DNA of 64,000 nucleotides, taken from NCBI RefSeq assembly GCF_000765215.1, contig NZ_JPJE01000018.1, forward strand, positions 204,432 to 268,431, read 5' to 3'. The notes under the pieces are model-generated. The model did not search any database, was not told where the DNA came from, and was given only the letters and a program-made list of their open reading frames with translations. Numbering within the stretch: the first letter of the stretch is position 1; every line of letters starts with the position of its first letter. Made by a program: the position numbers and the translations under genes. The stretch comes from Eubacterium sp. ER2 (GTDB taxonomy: Bacteria > Bacillota > Clostridia > Lachnospirales > Lachnospiraceae). Below are positions 1 to 8,544 of this stretch, piece by piece.

Positions 1-2421
1 CCCGGGGAGAGACCGCAGGCAGGACGTCCGGGGGCAAGACCACAGGGCGACAGACCGGAGAGAGCCCAGGGAGGGGCGCGCCCGGCAGGACGCCCGGAGA
101 GGCCGCAGACAGAGCGGGCTCACAGCGACAGACAGAGGGCAGAAGGACGTCCACAGGGCGACAGACCGGAGAGAGCCCAGGGAGGAACACGTCCGGCAGG
201 AGGAGCTGAGAGAAGCCAGGGCGGCGCGCGCCCGGCAGGACGTTCAGACAGACCTCAGGGGACAAGAGGCGGCGACAGAAGAGACGGACGCCCCCAGGGA
301 AGACCCTCTCAGGACAGAAGAGACGACCGGCGTGACGGCGGCGAGAGAGGCGACAGAAGGCCGGGACAGCGCTCCGGCAGAGGCTTTGAGGGAGAGAGAA
401 GAGACGACAGACAGGGCAGCCGTGACAGCAGAGGCGGACGCTTTGGCGACAACAAGGACCGCCAGCCCAGAAAGAATTCCTCTATCCCCGCGCCTGCCCT
501 GGAGGGACAGAAGCCCCAGAGAGCAAAGGGAAAGGGCAAGGACGATTACAGGAAGAAGGATTACCGCGGCGACGAGGACGACAGAATGACAAAGGGCAAG
601 GGCAAGAAGCAGGAGTCCAAGAACCAGCTTCAGAAGCCGCAGCATAAGGAGCAGAAGCAGGAAGAGCAGATCAAGTCCATCGTCATCCCTGAGGTGCTGA
701 CCATCCAGGAACTGGCAGACAAGATGAAGGTCGTTCCGTCTGTTATCATAAAGAAGCTGTTTATGCAGGGCAAGATCGTCACAGTAAACCAGGAGATCGA
801 CTACGACACAGCGGAGGAGATTGCCCTTGAGTTTGACATCCTCTGCGAGAAGGAAGAGGTAGTGGACGTGATCGAGGAGCTCCTCAAGGAAGAGGAGGAG
901 GACGAGAAGAAGATGAAGAAGCGTCCTCCGGTAGTCTGCGTCATGGGTCATGTAGACCACGGCAAGACCTCCCTTCTGGATGCCATCCGCCACACGAACG
1001 TGACAGACAGAGAGGCCGGCGGTATCACCCAGCACATCGGAGCCTACGTGGTGGAGGTAAACGGGGAGAAGATCACATTCCTGGATACACCGGGACATGA
1101 GGCGTTTACCGCCATGCGTATGCGCGGCGCCAACTCCACAGATATCGCCATCCTGGTGGTGGCTGCGGACGACGGCGTGATGCCCCAGACAGTGGAGGCC
1201 ATCAACCATGCCAAGGCCGCGGGAGTCGAGATCATCGTTGCCATCAACAAGATCGACAAGCCCAGCGCCAACATTGACCGGGTGAAGCAGGAGCTGGCAG
1301 AGCACGAGCTGATCCCCGAGGACTGGGGCGGAAGCACAGTGTTCGTACCTGTGTCCGCCAAGACAGGCGAGGGACTCTCTGACCTCATGGAGATGATCAT
1401 CCTGACTGCGGAGATGATGGAGCTGAAGGCGAACCCCAACCGCCGGGCAAGGGGACTTGTGATCGAGGCGCAGCTGGATAAGGGAAGAGGCCCGGTTGCC
1501 ACTGTACTCGTGCAGAAGGGAACTCTCCGGGTAGGCGATCCGGTTGCGGCCGGCAGCTCATTCGGAAAGGTGAGAGCCATGATGGACGACAAGGGAAGAC
1601 GGGTCAAGGAGGCCGGTCCTTCCATGCCGGTGGAGATCCTGGGTCTCAACGACGTCCCCAACGCGGGGGAGGTCCTTGTGGGCTGCAAGAACGAGAAGGA
1701 GGCCCGCAGCTTTGCGGACACCTTTATTTCACAGAACAAGGCGAAGCTTCTGGAGGAGACAAAATCCAAGCTGTCTCTTGACGATCTGTTTACCCAGATC
1801 AAGGAGGGCAATCTGAAAGAGCTGGGCATCGTCGTGAAGGCTGATGTACAGGGCTCTGTGGAGGCCCTGAAGCAGAGCCTCCTGAAGCTGTCCAACGACG
1901 AGGTGGTTGTGAAGGTCATCCACGAAGGAGTGGGAGCCATCAACGAGTCGGATGTCAGCCTTGCCTCTGCCTCCAACGCCATCATTATCGGATTTAACGT
2001 GCGTCCGGATGCTGTGGCCAAGGAGACGGCTGAGAGAGAAGGAGTGGATATCCGCCTGTACCGCGTGATCTATAATGCCATCGAGGATGTGGAGGCAGCC
2101 ATGAAGGGTATGCTGGATCCCGTCTTCGAGGAGAAGGTGCTGGGACATGCGGAGATTCGTCAGACCTTCAAGGCATCCGGCGTGGGAACCATCGGCGGAG
2201 CCTATGTGATGGACGGAACATTTGAGAGAGACTGTCAGGCGAGGATCATTCGTGACGGCGTTGTCATCTACGACGGCAAGCTTGCGTCCTTAAAGAGATT
2301 TAAGGACGATGTCAAAGAGGTGAGATCCGGATACGAGTGCGGCTTTGTCTTTGAGAATTACAATGATATTAAAGAGGGAGACCAGGTGGAGGCCTACAAG
2401 ATGGTTGAGATTCCGAGATAG
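1..2421 (+). CDS. infB: Translation initiation factor IF-2 (5' end outside window)
   Basis: GTPase that delivers initiator fMet-tRNA to the 30S subunit and promotes subunit joining. The reading frame is open from base 1, so the true start lies upstream. Residues encoded by about 1-585 form a low-complexity Arg/Gly/Asp/Pro/Gln-rich tract with repeated [10 protein letters not shown] and RPAGR units. The conserved part follows: an IF-2N domain (about 690-850), the G domain with GHVDHGKT (about 946-970), DTPGHE, NKID and SAK motifs, then the EF-Tu-like domain II and the fMet-tRNA-binding C-terminal domains. It heads the infB-rbfA-nrnA-truB-ribF cluster, typical of the nusA-infB operon of Firmicutes. 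The ATG at 586 is internal: the frame is open before it and it has no good Shine-Dalgarno sequence. Confidence 0.97.
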   Translation, partial: PGERPQAGRPGARPQGDRPERAQGGARPAGRPERPQTERAHSDRQRAEGRPQGDRPERAQGGTRPAGGAERSQGGARPAGRSDRPQGTRGGDRRDGRPQGRPSQDRRDDRRDGGERGDRRPGQRSGRGFEGERRDDRQGSRDSRGGRFGDNKDRQPRKNSSIPAPALEGQKPQRAKGKGKDDYRKKDYRGDEDDRMTKGKGKKQESKNQLQKPQHKEQKQEEQIKSIVIPEVLTIQELADKMKVVPSVIIKKLFMQGKIVTVNQEIDYDTAEEIALEFDILCEKEEVVDVIEELLKEEEEDEKKMKKRPPVVCVMGHVDHGKTSLLDAIRHTNVTDREAGGITQHIGAYVVEVNGEKITFLDTPGHEAFTAMRMRGANSTDIAILVVAADDGVMPQTVEAINHAKAAGVEIIVAINKIDKPSANIDRVKQELAEHELIPEDWGGSTVFVPVSAKTGEGLSDLMEMIILTAEMMELKANPNRRARGLVIEAQLDKGRGPVATVLVQKGTLRVGDPVAAGSSFGKVRAMMDDKGRRVKEAGPSMPVEILGLNDVPNAGEVLVGCKNEKEARSFADTFISQNKAKLLEETKSKLSLDDLFTQIKEGNLKELGIVVKADVQGSVEALKQSLLKLSNDEVVVKVIHEGVGAINESDVSLASASNAIIIGFNVRPDAVAKETAEREGVDIRLYRVIYNAIEDVEAAMKGMLDPVFEEKVLGHAEIRQTFKASGVGTIGGAYVMDGTFERDCQARIIRDGVVIYDGKLASLKRFKDDVKEVRSGYECGFVFENYNDIKEGDQVEAYKMVEIPR
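40..185 (+). repeat. 35-bp exact direct repeat inside infB
   Basis: The same 35 bases occur at 40-74 and 151-185, 111 bp (37 codons) apart and in frame. Both encode [12 protein letters not shown]. Shorter degenerate copies (RPAGR) lie around and between them. This is a tandem-type expansion in the disordered N-terminal region of IF-2. Confidence 0.9.
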
Positions 2422-2458
2422 GCTTCCCGTCTGGCTGCCGCAGTAAGGAGAGAGATCT

Positions 2459-2845
2459 ATGAGAAAGAACAGCATTAAGAATACAAGAGTCAACACGGAA
2501 GTGCTAAGGGAACTCTCCAACATCCTCAGGGGCGGCATCAAGGATCCGCGGATCGCGCCGTGGACCTCTGTCGTCGCTGTGGAGGTGGCCCCGGATTTAA
2601 AGACCTGCAAGGCCTACATCAGCGTGCTGGGAGACGAGAAGGCCCAGGCTGATACCATTGCCGGCCTGAAAAGCGCGGAGGGCTATATCCGGAGGGAGCT
2701 GGCACATACACTGAACATGAGAAACACGCCGGAGATCCGGTTCATTCTGGATCAGTCCATTGAGTACGGCGTCAATATGTCCAAAAAGATAGCAGACGTA
2801 ACCAAAGGCATGGATCAAAAAGGAGATGCGGAGGATGCAGAATAA
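2459..2845 (+). CDS. rbfA: 30S ribosome-binding factor A
   Basis: Small KH-fold ribosome maturation factor, 128 aa, which binds the 5' end region of 16S rRNA during late 30S assembly and cold adaptation. The sequence has the family pattern: an N-terminal VNTEVLRELSNIL helix, GGIKDPRI, then a VAVEVAPDLKTCKAYISVLG strand region and a C-terminal LNMRNTPEIRFILDQSIEYG segment. A strong AAGGAGAG ribosome binding site sits just before the ATG. It lies 37 bp after infB and overlaps the start of the next gene, so the genes are co-transcribed and probably translationally coupled. Confidence 0.95.
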   Translation: MRKNSIKNTRVNTEVLRELSNILRGGIKDPRIAPWTSVVAVEVAPDLKTCKAYISVLGDEKAQADTIAGLKSAEGYIRRELAHTLNMRNTPEIRFILDQSIEYGVNMSKKIADVTKGMDQKGDAEDAE

Positions 2846-3815
2846 ACTGGCAGAACTTCTGGAGGGAAAGACCTCTGTTGCAATAGGCGGACACGTGCGG
2901 CCCGACGGCGACTGCGTCGGCGCCTGCATGGGGCTTTACCAGTATTTGAGAAACAACTATAAAGACATAGAGACAGACGTGTACCTGGAGGAGATCCCCT
3001 CCCATTTCTCCTTTGTGAAGGGGACCGGGGATATCCGCCATCAGGTGCAGCCGGGAAAAACCTACGACCTGTTTATCTGTCTGGACTGCGGAGATGCGGA
3101 GAGGCTGGGCTTCTCCGGCCCTCTCTTCGAGAGCGCGGTGCAGACCTTCTGTGTGGATCACCATATCAGCAACCAGGCCTTTGCGGATGAAAACTATATC
3201 GTGCCGGACGCAAGCTCCACCTCGGAGCTGGTCTTCCATCTCCTGGACAGAGAAAAGATAACAAAGGAGATCGCGGAGGCCCTCTACATAGGGATCGTGC
3301 ACGACACCGGCGTGTTCCAGTATTCCTGCGCAGGGCCGGAGACCTTCCGCATAGCGGCGGACCTGCTGGAGAAGGGAGTGGATGCGCCATCCATCATAGA
3401 GAGGACCTATTGTGAAAAGAGCTATGCCCAGAACCAGATCCTGGGACGGGCGCTTCTTGAGAGCATTGTCTTTATGCATGGACAGTGCATTTTCTCCTCA
3501 GTCTCCCAGGCGGTGATGAAATTTTACGGTGTGACACCCAAGGAGCTGGATGGAATCGTCAGCCAGCTTCGGATCACGAAGGGCGTGGAGGTGGCCATTT
3601 TCCTCTATGAGCAGGAGCCAAATGTCTACAAGGTCAGCCTCCGGTCAAAGGAGAAGGTGGATGTCAGCAGGGTGGCTGTCTACTTTGGAGGCGGCGGCCA
3701 CGTGAAGGCGGCCGGCTGCACCATGCCCGGCACAGTCCACGATGTGATCAACAACCTGGCAGGGCAGATCGCCCTCCAGCTTGAACCGGAAGAAACGAAG
3801 ACAGAAGAGGCATAA
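2835..3815 (+). CDS. nrnA: DHH/DHHA1 phosphoesterase, NrnA-like oligoribonuclease / pAp phosphatase
   Basis: Bifunctional nanoRNase and 3'-phosphoadenosine-5'-phosphate phosphatase family, cytoplasmic, 326 aa from this start. Visible motifs are GGHVRPDGDCVGA near the N-terminus (metal-binding D and H), LDCGDAER, CVDHHISNQ (the DHH signature) and the C-terminal DHHA1 glycine motif YFGGGGHVKAAGC. Start choice: the ATG at 2835 has AGGAG nine bases upstream. An in-frame ATG at 2826 is also possible but lies too close to that site. The gene overlaps rbfA by 11 bp, the usual arrangement in Firmicutes between rbfA and truB. Confidence 0.9.
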   Translation: MQNKLAELLEGKTSVAIGGHVRPDGDCVGACMGLYQYLRNNYKDIETDVYLEEIPSHFSFVKGTGDIRHQVQPGKTYDLFICLDCGDAERLGFSGPLFESAVQTFCVDHHISNQAFADENYIVPDASSTSELVFHLLDREKITKEIAEALYIGIVHDTGVFQYSCAGPETFRIAADLLEKGVDAPSIIERTYCEKSYAQNQILGRALLESIVFMHGQCIFSSVSQAVMKFYGVTPKELDGIVSQLRITKGVEVAIFLYEQEPNVYKVSLRSKEKVDVSRVAVYFGGGGHVKAAGCTMPGTVHDVINNLAGQIALQLEPEETKTEEA

Positions 3816-3818
3816 CGC

Positions 3819-4706
3819 ATGTTGGACGGCATTTTCAATGTTTATAAAGAGAAAGGCTACACATCCCACGATGTGGTGGCAAGGCTGAGAGGCATTGCCG
3901 GGCAGAAAAAAGTCGGGCATACAGGGACGCTGGATCCGGATGCGGAGGGCGTCCTTCCCGTCTGTCTGGGAAAGGCCACCAAGGTGTGCGACGTGCTGAC
4001 AGACAAAAGCAAGACCTATCAGGCAGTACTGCTGCTGGGACGGAGAACAGACACCCAGGATATATCCGGGGCCTGCCTGGAGGAGAGAGATACTTCGGGA
4101 CTTGCAAAGGAGACTGTCAGAAGAGCGGTGGAGAGCTTCCTGGGGGACTATATGCAGACGCCTCCCATGTACTCCGCCTTAAAGGTAGATGGAAAAAAGC
4201 TCTACGAACTGGCCCGGGAGGGAAAGACGGTGGAGCGCAAAGCCCGGAAGGTACAGATTCACAGGATAGAGATCAGGAAGATGGATCTGCCCCGGGTCTG
4301 GATCGAGGTGGAGTGCTCCAAGGGAACCTACATCCGCACCCTCTGCGATGACATCGGGGAGCTGCTGGGCGTGGGGGGATGCATGGAGGAGCTTCTGCGC
4401 ACCAGAGTGGGACATTTCAGGATAGAGGACAGCGTAAGGCTCTCGGAGCTTGAGAGGTACAGGGAGGAGGGCACGCTTGAGGAGCATCTCATACCTGTGG
4501 ACAGCGTGTTCGCGGACTGTCCCAGGCTGGACGTGCCAGAGCGCCTGGAGCCTCTTTTATACAACGGCAATCCTCTCCGCCTTCTGGAGGGGGAGGACGG
4601 TCAGCTGGTGCGCGTGTACGACAGCCGGGGCCGGTTCATTGCGCTGTACCGCTATCAGCAGAAAAAGCATATTTACAAAAATGAAAAGATGTTCTTCAGC
4701 CCATAG
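3819..4706 (+). CDS. truB: tRNA pseudouridine-55 synthase
   Basis: Isomerises U55 of the T-psi-C loop of tRNAs, 295 aa. The catalytic-Asp motif is visible in HTGTLDPDAEGVLPVCLGKATK near residues 30-50, followed by YQAVLLLGRRTDTQD and the CSKGTYIRTLCDDIGE motif of the family. The C-terminus is short and basic. It starts three bases after nrnA, with GAAGAGG upstream, so it belongs to the same transcript. Confidence 0.96.
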   Translation: MLDGIFNVYKEKGYTSHDVVARLRGIAGQKKVGHTGTLDPDAEGVLPVCLGKATKVCDVLTDKSKTYQAVLLLGRRTDTQDISGACLEERDTSGLAKETVRRAVESFLGDYMQTPPMYSALKVDGKKLYELAREGKTVERKARKVQIHRIEIRKMDLPRVWIEVECSKGTYIRTLCDDIGELLGVGGCMEELLRTRVGHFRIEDSVRLSELERYREEGTLEEHLIPVDSVFADCPRLDVPERLEPLLYNGNPLRLLEGEDGQLVRVYDSRGRFIALYRYQQKKHIYKNEKMFFSP

Positions 4707-4742
4707 AGGCAGGACAGGACAGAGGACAAAGAAGGGATCGCA

Positions 4743-5669
4743 ATGCAGTATATAAATGGACTGGAGACCTTCAGCGCGGCAGGCAGGAGCGCTGTGACGC
4801 TGGGGAAATTTGACGGCCTGCACAAGGGACATCAGAAGCTTGTGGAGAAAGTAACAGAATACGGCAGGGCAGACGGGCTGAACAGCATTGTATGTGCCTT
4901 TGACATGGAGCCCCTGTGCCGGCGTCTGAACCGCCCTTACCAGGTGCTGATGACACAGGAGGAAAGAAAGAGGCATCTGGAGGGACAGGTGGACTATCTG
5001 GTTAGCTGCCCCTTTACCGAGAGCTTCAGCCAGATGAGCGCGGAGGATTTTATCCGGGATGTGATCGCCGGACTTTTCCAGGCAGCCTACGTGGTGGTGG
5101 GCACGGATTTTCATTTCGGCTATCAGAAGAGAGGGGACGTGCACATGCTGGCTGCCTATCAGCATATCTACGACTATCAGCTTGAGGTGGTGGACAAGGA
5201 GCGATACGAGGACCGGGAGATCAGCAGCACCTTTGTGAAGGAGGCGCTGGCGGCGGGGGACATGGCTCTGGCCGAGACACTCCTGGGCTATCCCTACGAG
5301 CTGGAGGGGACGGTGGAGCACGGAAAACAGCTGGGCCGCACCCTGGGCTTTCCCACCTTCAATGTGGAGCCGCCAAAGGAGAAGCTCCTCCCTCCTAACG
5401 GCGTCTATCTGGAGCAGGTGGAGGTGGATGGAAGCTGGTACAACGCCATCGGCAACCTGGGCGTCAAGCCCACGGTGACGGACAGCGGCAGGATGCTTGT
5501 GGAGAGCTTTCTCCTTGACTACAGCGGCAACGCCTACGGGAAGCGCGTGAAGATCAGGCTCAGGGCCTTTCGCCGTCCGGAGCAGAGGTTTCGGGACGTG
5601 GAGGAGATGAAGCGCCATGTGGACATGGATATTGCCTGCGGGAGAGAGTTTTTCGCCGGCTCAAAGTAG
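4743..5669 (+). CDS. ribF: Bifunctional riboflavin kinase / FAD synthetase
   Basis: Converts riboflavin to FMN and then FAD, 308 aa. The N-terminal adenylyltransferase half shows TLGKFDGLHKGHQKLV (nucleotidyl-transfer HxGH-like motif) and, further on, DYLVSCPFTESFSQMSAEDFI and VVGTDFHFG. The C-terminal riboflavin kinase half shows LGRTLGFPTFNVEPPKEKLLPPNGVY. It is the last gene of the infB cluster; the next gene has its own promoter. Confidence 0.96.
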   Translation: MQYINGLETFSAAGRSAVTLGKFDGLHKGHQKLVEKVTEYGRADGLNSIVCAFDMEPLCRRLNRPYQVLMTQEERKRHLEGQVDYLVSCPFTESFSQMSAEDFIRDVIAGLFQAAYVVVGTDFHFGYQKRGDVHMLAAYQHIYDYQLEVVDKERYEDREISSTFVKEALAAGDMALAETLLGYPYELEGTVEHGKQLGRTLGFPTFNVEPPKEKLLPPNGVYLEQVEVDGSWYNAIGNLGVKPTVTDSGRMLVESFLLDYSGNAYGKRVKIRLRAFRRPEQRFRDVEEMKRHVDMDIACGREFFAGSK

Positions 5670-5689
5670 AAACTTAAAGTAAAAAAGTG

Positions 5690-5718
5690 TTTACTTTCCC
5701 ATCTGCATATGCTATACT
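5690..5718 (+). promoter_or_regulatory. Sigma-A promoter of rpsO
   Basis: -35 TTTACT (5690-5695) and -10 TATACT (5713-5718) are separated by exactly 17 bp. Transcription would start near 5725, leaving a leader of about 90 nt before the rpsO start codon. Confidence 0.75.
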
Positions 5719-5739
5719 ACGCAAGTGGTAAAAAAACAG

Positions 5740-5785
5740 CCGGCGTTCGGTAAAAGGAAGACTCCGACCATTACTTAATGCCTGG
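5740..5785 (+). promoter_or_regulatory. Structured rpsO leader, candidate S15 autoregulatory element
   Basis: Nested helices can form. GGCGUU (5742-5747) pairs with AAUGCC (5777-5782), GGU (5749-5751) with ACC (5767-5769), and GGA (5756-5758) with UCC (5763-5765) around a 4-nt loop. CC at 5740-5741 can add two pairs with GG at 5784-5785. S15 is known to repress its own mRNA through leader structures in several bacterial groups, so this is a candidate r-protein leader. The pairing is seen in the sequence; the function is inferred. Confidence 0.45.
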
Positions 5786-5815
5786 CCAAGTATCAGAAAA
5801 AGGAGGAAATGAAAC

Positions 5816-6082
5816 ATGATTTCAAAAGAGCAGAAAGCACAGATCATCGCTGAGTATGGAAGAGGAGAGGGAGACACAGGTTCTCCGGAGGTACAGATCG
5901 CTATCCTGACAGCCAGGATCAACGACCTGACAGACCACTTCAAGGCAAACCCGAAGGATCACCACTCAAGAAGAGGACTTCTGAAGATGGTTGGTCAGAG
6001 AAGAGGCCTTCTCGCTTATCTGAAAAAGAAAGATATCGAGAGATACCGTGCACTGATCGAGAGACTTGGTCTGAGAAAATAA
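5816..6082 (+). CDS. rpsO: 30S ribosomal protein S15
   Basis: Primary-binding 16S rRNA protein of the central domain, 88 aa, the usual length. Recognisable features are the [17 protein letters not shown] segment, the [12 protein letters not shown] motif and the C-terminal [33 protein letters not shown] precedes the ATG. It is monocistronic, with its own promoter and terminator, just upstream of pnp as in many bacteria. Confidence 0.98.
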   Translation: MISKEQKAQIIAEYGRGEGDTGSPEVQIAILTARINDLTDHFKANPKDHHSRRGLLKMVGQRRGLLAYLKKKDIERYRALIERLGLRK

Positions 6083-6100
6083 TCGGATCGCAAGATACAG

Positions 6101-6129
6101 AGGGACACCCAAAATGGGCGTCCCTTTTT
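6101..6129 (+). terminator. Intrinsic terminator of rpsO
   Basis: AGGGAC with CCC (6101-6110) pairs with GGG and GTCCCT (6115-6124) around a short A-rich loop, with one internal mismatch, and runs into TTTTT. Confidence 0.85.
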
Positions 6130-6130
6130 C

Positions 6131-6159
6131 TTGCCTGTCAGTCATTTCTATGATATAAT
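6131..6159 (+). promoter_or_regulatory. Sigma-A promoter of pnp (extended -10)
   Basis: -35 TTGCCT (6131-6136), a 17-bp spacer and -10 TATAAT (6154-6159) with TG one base before it (6151-6152). Transcription would start near 6166, giving a leader of about 120 nt. Confidence 0.75.
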
Positions 6160-6171
6160 AACTTAGATTGT

Positions 6172-6254
6172 GGGCAGGGATAAATTCCGAGACCACTGAA
6201 AAGCACAGTTGCCCCGGCAAATATGTTTTTCAGTAGTTTCGGTTTTGCCTGCCC
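6172..6254 (+). promoter_or_regulatory. Long stem-loop leader of pnp
   Basis: GGGCAGG (6172-6178) pairs with CCTGCCC (6248-6254), CCGA (6187-6190) with TCGG (6239-6242), and ACTGAAAA (6195-6202) with TTTTCAGT (6227-6234). A small hairpin TTGC/GCAA caps the structure (6209-6220). The whole leader folds into one imperfect 83-nt stem. In Escherichia coli pnp is autoregulated through an RNase III-cleaved leader stem; a similar role here is inference. Confidence 0.6.
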
Positions 6255-6286
6255 CGGCTGAATACTATTTTTAAAAGGAGAATGAC

Positions 6287-8374
6287 ATGTATAAGAAGTA
6301 TGAAATGGAATTAGCCGGAAGAACACTCCGTGTCGATGTGGACAGAGTGGCCAAGCAGGCCAACGGCGCTGTGCTCATGCACTATGGCGACACGACGGTT
6401 CTTTGTACGGCAACCGCATCTGAGAAACCCCGGGAGGGCATTGATTTCTTCCCGCTGAGCGTTGAGTACAATGAGAGAATGTACGCTGTCGGAAAGATTC
6501 CGGGCGGATTTAACAAGCGTGAGGGAAAGGCTTCCGAGAACGCCATCCTCACAGATCGCGTCATCGACCGGCCTATGCGCCCCCTTTTCCCCAAGGACTA
6601 CAGAAACGATGTAACGCTGGAGAACCTGGTGCTGTCTGTGGATCAGGACTGTGCGCCTGAGCTGACGGCCATGCTGGGAGCTGCCATCGCCACATGTATT
6701 TCCGACATCCCCTTTGACGGCCCTATCTCCACCACGCAGGTGGGTCTGGTGGACGGCGAGTTCGTGTTCAACCCAACCGCAGACCAGAGAGAGGCTTCCG
6801 ACCTGGCCCTCACCGTGGCATCCACAAAGGAGAAGGTGATCATGATCGAGGCCGGAGCAAACGAGGTTCCGGAGGACAAGATGATCGAGGCCATCTTTGC
6901 GGCCCATGAGCTGAACCAGAAGGTCATCGCCTTCATTGAGACCATCGTTGCTGAGTGCGGAAAGCCGAAGCACTCCTATGAGAGCTTTGCCGTTCCCCAG
7001 GAGCTGTTTGACGACATCCAGAAGGTGGTTCCGCCCCAGGAGATGGAGGAGGCAGTCTTCACGGACGACAAGCAGACAAGAGAGGAGAATATCCGCCAGG
7101 TGACAGAGAAGCTGGAGGAGGCTTTTGCAGACAACGAGGAGTATCTGGAGAAGCTGTCTGAGGCAGTGTACCAGTATCAGAAAAAGACGGTGCGCAAGAT
7201 GATCCTGAAGGATCACAAGCGCCCGGACGGAAGGGCCATCGACCAGATCCGTCCCCTCTCCGCAGAGGTGGATCTGATCCCGAGAGTGCACGGCTCCGCC
7301 ATGTTTACGAGAGGACAGACACAGATCTGCACAGTGACTACACTGGCGCCTCTGTCTGAGGCGCAGCGCCTGGACGGGCTGGACGAGCGTGAGACATCCA
7401 AGCGCTATATGCACCACTACAATTTCCCGTCCTACTCTGTAGGTGAGACAAGACCTTCCAGAGGACCGGGACGCCGCGAGATCGGTCACGGAGCTCTGGC
7501 TGAGAGAGCGCTTATACCTGTACTTCCCAGCGAGAGCGAGTTCCCTTATGCTATCCGTACAGTGTCCGAGACATTTGAGTCCAACGGTTCCACATCCCAG
7601 GCCAGCGTGTGCGCCTCCTCCATGTCGCTGATGGCGGCGGGCGTGCCCATCAAATCCGCAGTTGCGGGTATCTCCGCAGGCCTGGTGACAGGGGAGACAG
7701 ATGACGATTACCTGGTGCTGACAGACATTCAGGGACTGGAGGACTTCTTCGGGGATATGGACTTCAAGGTGGCAGGTACACACAAGGGTATCACAGCCAT
7801 CCAGATGGATATTAAGATCCACGGACTGACAAGGCCCATCATCGAGGAGGCCATTGCAGCCACAAAGAAGGCAAGAACCTACATCCTGGACGAGGTGATG
7901 GCAAAGACTATCGCTGAGCCAAGACCGGAGGTGGGCCCCTATGCGCCGAAGATCATCCAGATGCAGATCGATCCCCAGAAGATCGGTGATGTGGTTGGCC
8001 AGAGAGGAAAGACCATCAATGCCATCATCGAGGAGACCGGCGTGAAGATCGATATTGAGGACGACGGCTCTGTATCCATCTGCGGAACAGAGAGCGAGTC
8101 CATGGAGAGGGCGAGACGCCTTATCGAGATCATCGTCACAGACTTTGAGGCCGGACAGGTGCTGGAAGGAAAGGTTGTCAGCATCAAAGAATTTGGCGCT
8201 TTCCTTGAGTTTGCTCCTGGAAAAGAGGGAATGGTACACATTTCCAAGATCTCCAAGCAGCACATCAAGCAGGTGGAGGACGTGCTCACCCTGGGCGATG
8301 TGGTGAAGGTCGTATGCCTCGGAAAGGACAAGATGGGACGCTTCTCCTTCAGTATGAAGGACGTGGCGCAGTAG
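6287..8374 (+). CDS. pnp: Polyribonucleotide nucleotidyltransferase (PNPase)
   Basis: Phosphorolytic 3'-5' exoribonuclease of the mRNA decay machinery, 695 aa. Two RNase PH domains (about 1-220 and 310-540) flank a helical linker. The second shows IPRVHGSAMFTRGQTQ and FGDMDFKVAGT. A KH domain (IIQMQIDPQKIGDVVGQRGKTINAI, about 550-610) and an S1 domain (GQVLEGKVVSIKEFGAFLEFAPGKEGMVHIS, about 620-690) follow. AAAAGGAG precedes the ATG. It is transcribed alone from its own promoter and closed by a strong terminator. Confidence 0.98.
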   Translation: MYKKYEMELAGRTLRVDVDRVAKQANGAVLMHYGDTTVLCTATASEKPREGIDFFPLSVEYNERMYAVGKIPGGFNKREGKASENAILTDRVIDRPMRPLFPKDYRNDVTLENLVLSVDQDCAPELTAMLGAAIATCISDIPFDGPISTTQVGLVDGEFVFNPTADQREASDLALTVASTKEKVIMIEAGANEVPEDKMIEAIFAAHELNQKVIAFIETIVAECGKPKHSYESFAVPQELFDDIQKVVPPQEMEEAVFTDDKQTREENIRQVTEKLEEAFADNEEYLEKLSEAVYQYQKKTVRKMILKDHKRPDGRAIDQIRPLSAEVDLIPRVHGSAMFTRGQTQICTVTTLAPLSEAQRLDGLDERETSKRYMHHYNFPSYSVGETRPSRGPGRREIGHGALAERALIPVLPSESEFPYAIRTVSETFESNGSTSQASVCASSMSLMAAGVPIKSAVAGISAGLVTGETDDDYLVLTDIQGLEDFFGDMDFKVAGTHKGITAIQMDIKIHGLTRPIIEEAIAATKKARTYILDEVMAKTIAEPRPEVGPYAPKIIQMQIDPQKIGDVVGQRGKTINAIIEETGVKIDIEDDGSVSICGTESESMERARRLIEIIVTDFEAGQVLEGKVVSIKEFGAFLEFAPGKEGMVHISKISKQHIKQVEDVLTLGDVVKVVCLGKDKMGRFSFSMKDVAQ

Positions 8375-8420
8375 AGACAGACCGCGCAGGATATAGAAGA
8401 ATACAGAAAGCTATCAATGC

Positions 8421-8471
8421 AAAAAAGGCATGCTTCATTCCCTTTTATGGGCTCTGAGGCATGCCTTTTTA
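8421..8471 (+). terminator. Intrinsic terminator of pnp
   Basis: AAAAAGGCATGC (8422-8433) pairs perfectly with GCATGCCTTTTT (8459-8470). The 25-nt loop is large, but the stem and T-run are good. Confidence 0.85.
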
Positions 8472-8494
8472 TTGTGGGTTTTGAAAGCTGACAG

Positions 8495-8522
8495 GAATAA
8501 ATGATTGTCCACAACATATATA
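8495..8522 (+). promoter_or_regulatory. Possible sigma-E promoter of the spoIIIA operon
   Basis: GAATAAA (8495-8501) and CATATATA (8515-8522) resemble the ATA-rich -35 and CATA-type -10 elements of mother-cell sigma-E promoters. The spoIIIA operon is known to be sigma-E dependent in Bacillus subtilis. No sigma-A promoter is visible in this gap. The match is loose. Confidence 0.35.
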
Positions 8523-8544
8523 TGGGTTAAAGAGGTGGACAAAG

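Noticed and set aside
586..2421. ATG at 586 as the start of infB
   Set aside because: The same frame is open back to base 1 with typical IF-2 N-terminal repeats, and there is no good ribosome binding site before 586. An internal IF-2 isoform start cannot be excluded but is not supported.
6311..8263. 650-codon open frame on the minus strand opposite pnp
   Set aside because: Leu/Cys/His-rich low-quality translation, no family resemblance, fully inside the antisense of pnp. It is a codon-bias shadow; the same applies to frames opposite infB, gltB, alaS, metH and degV.
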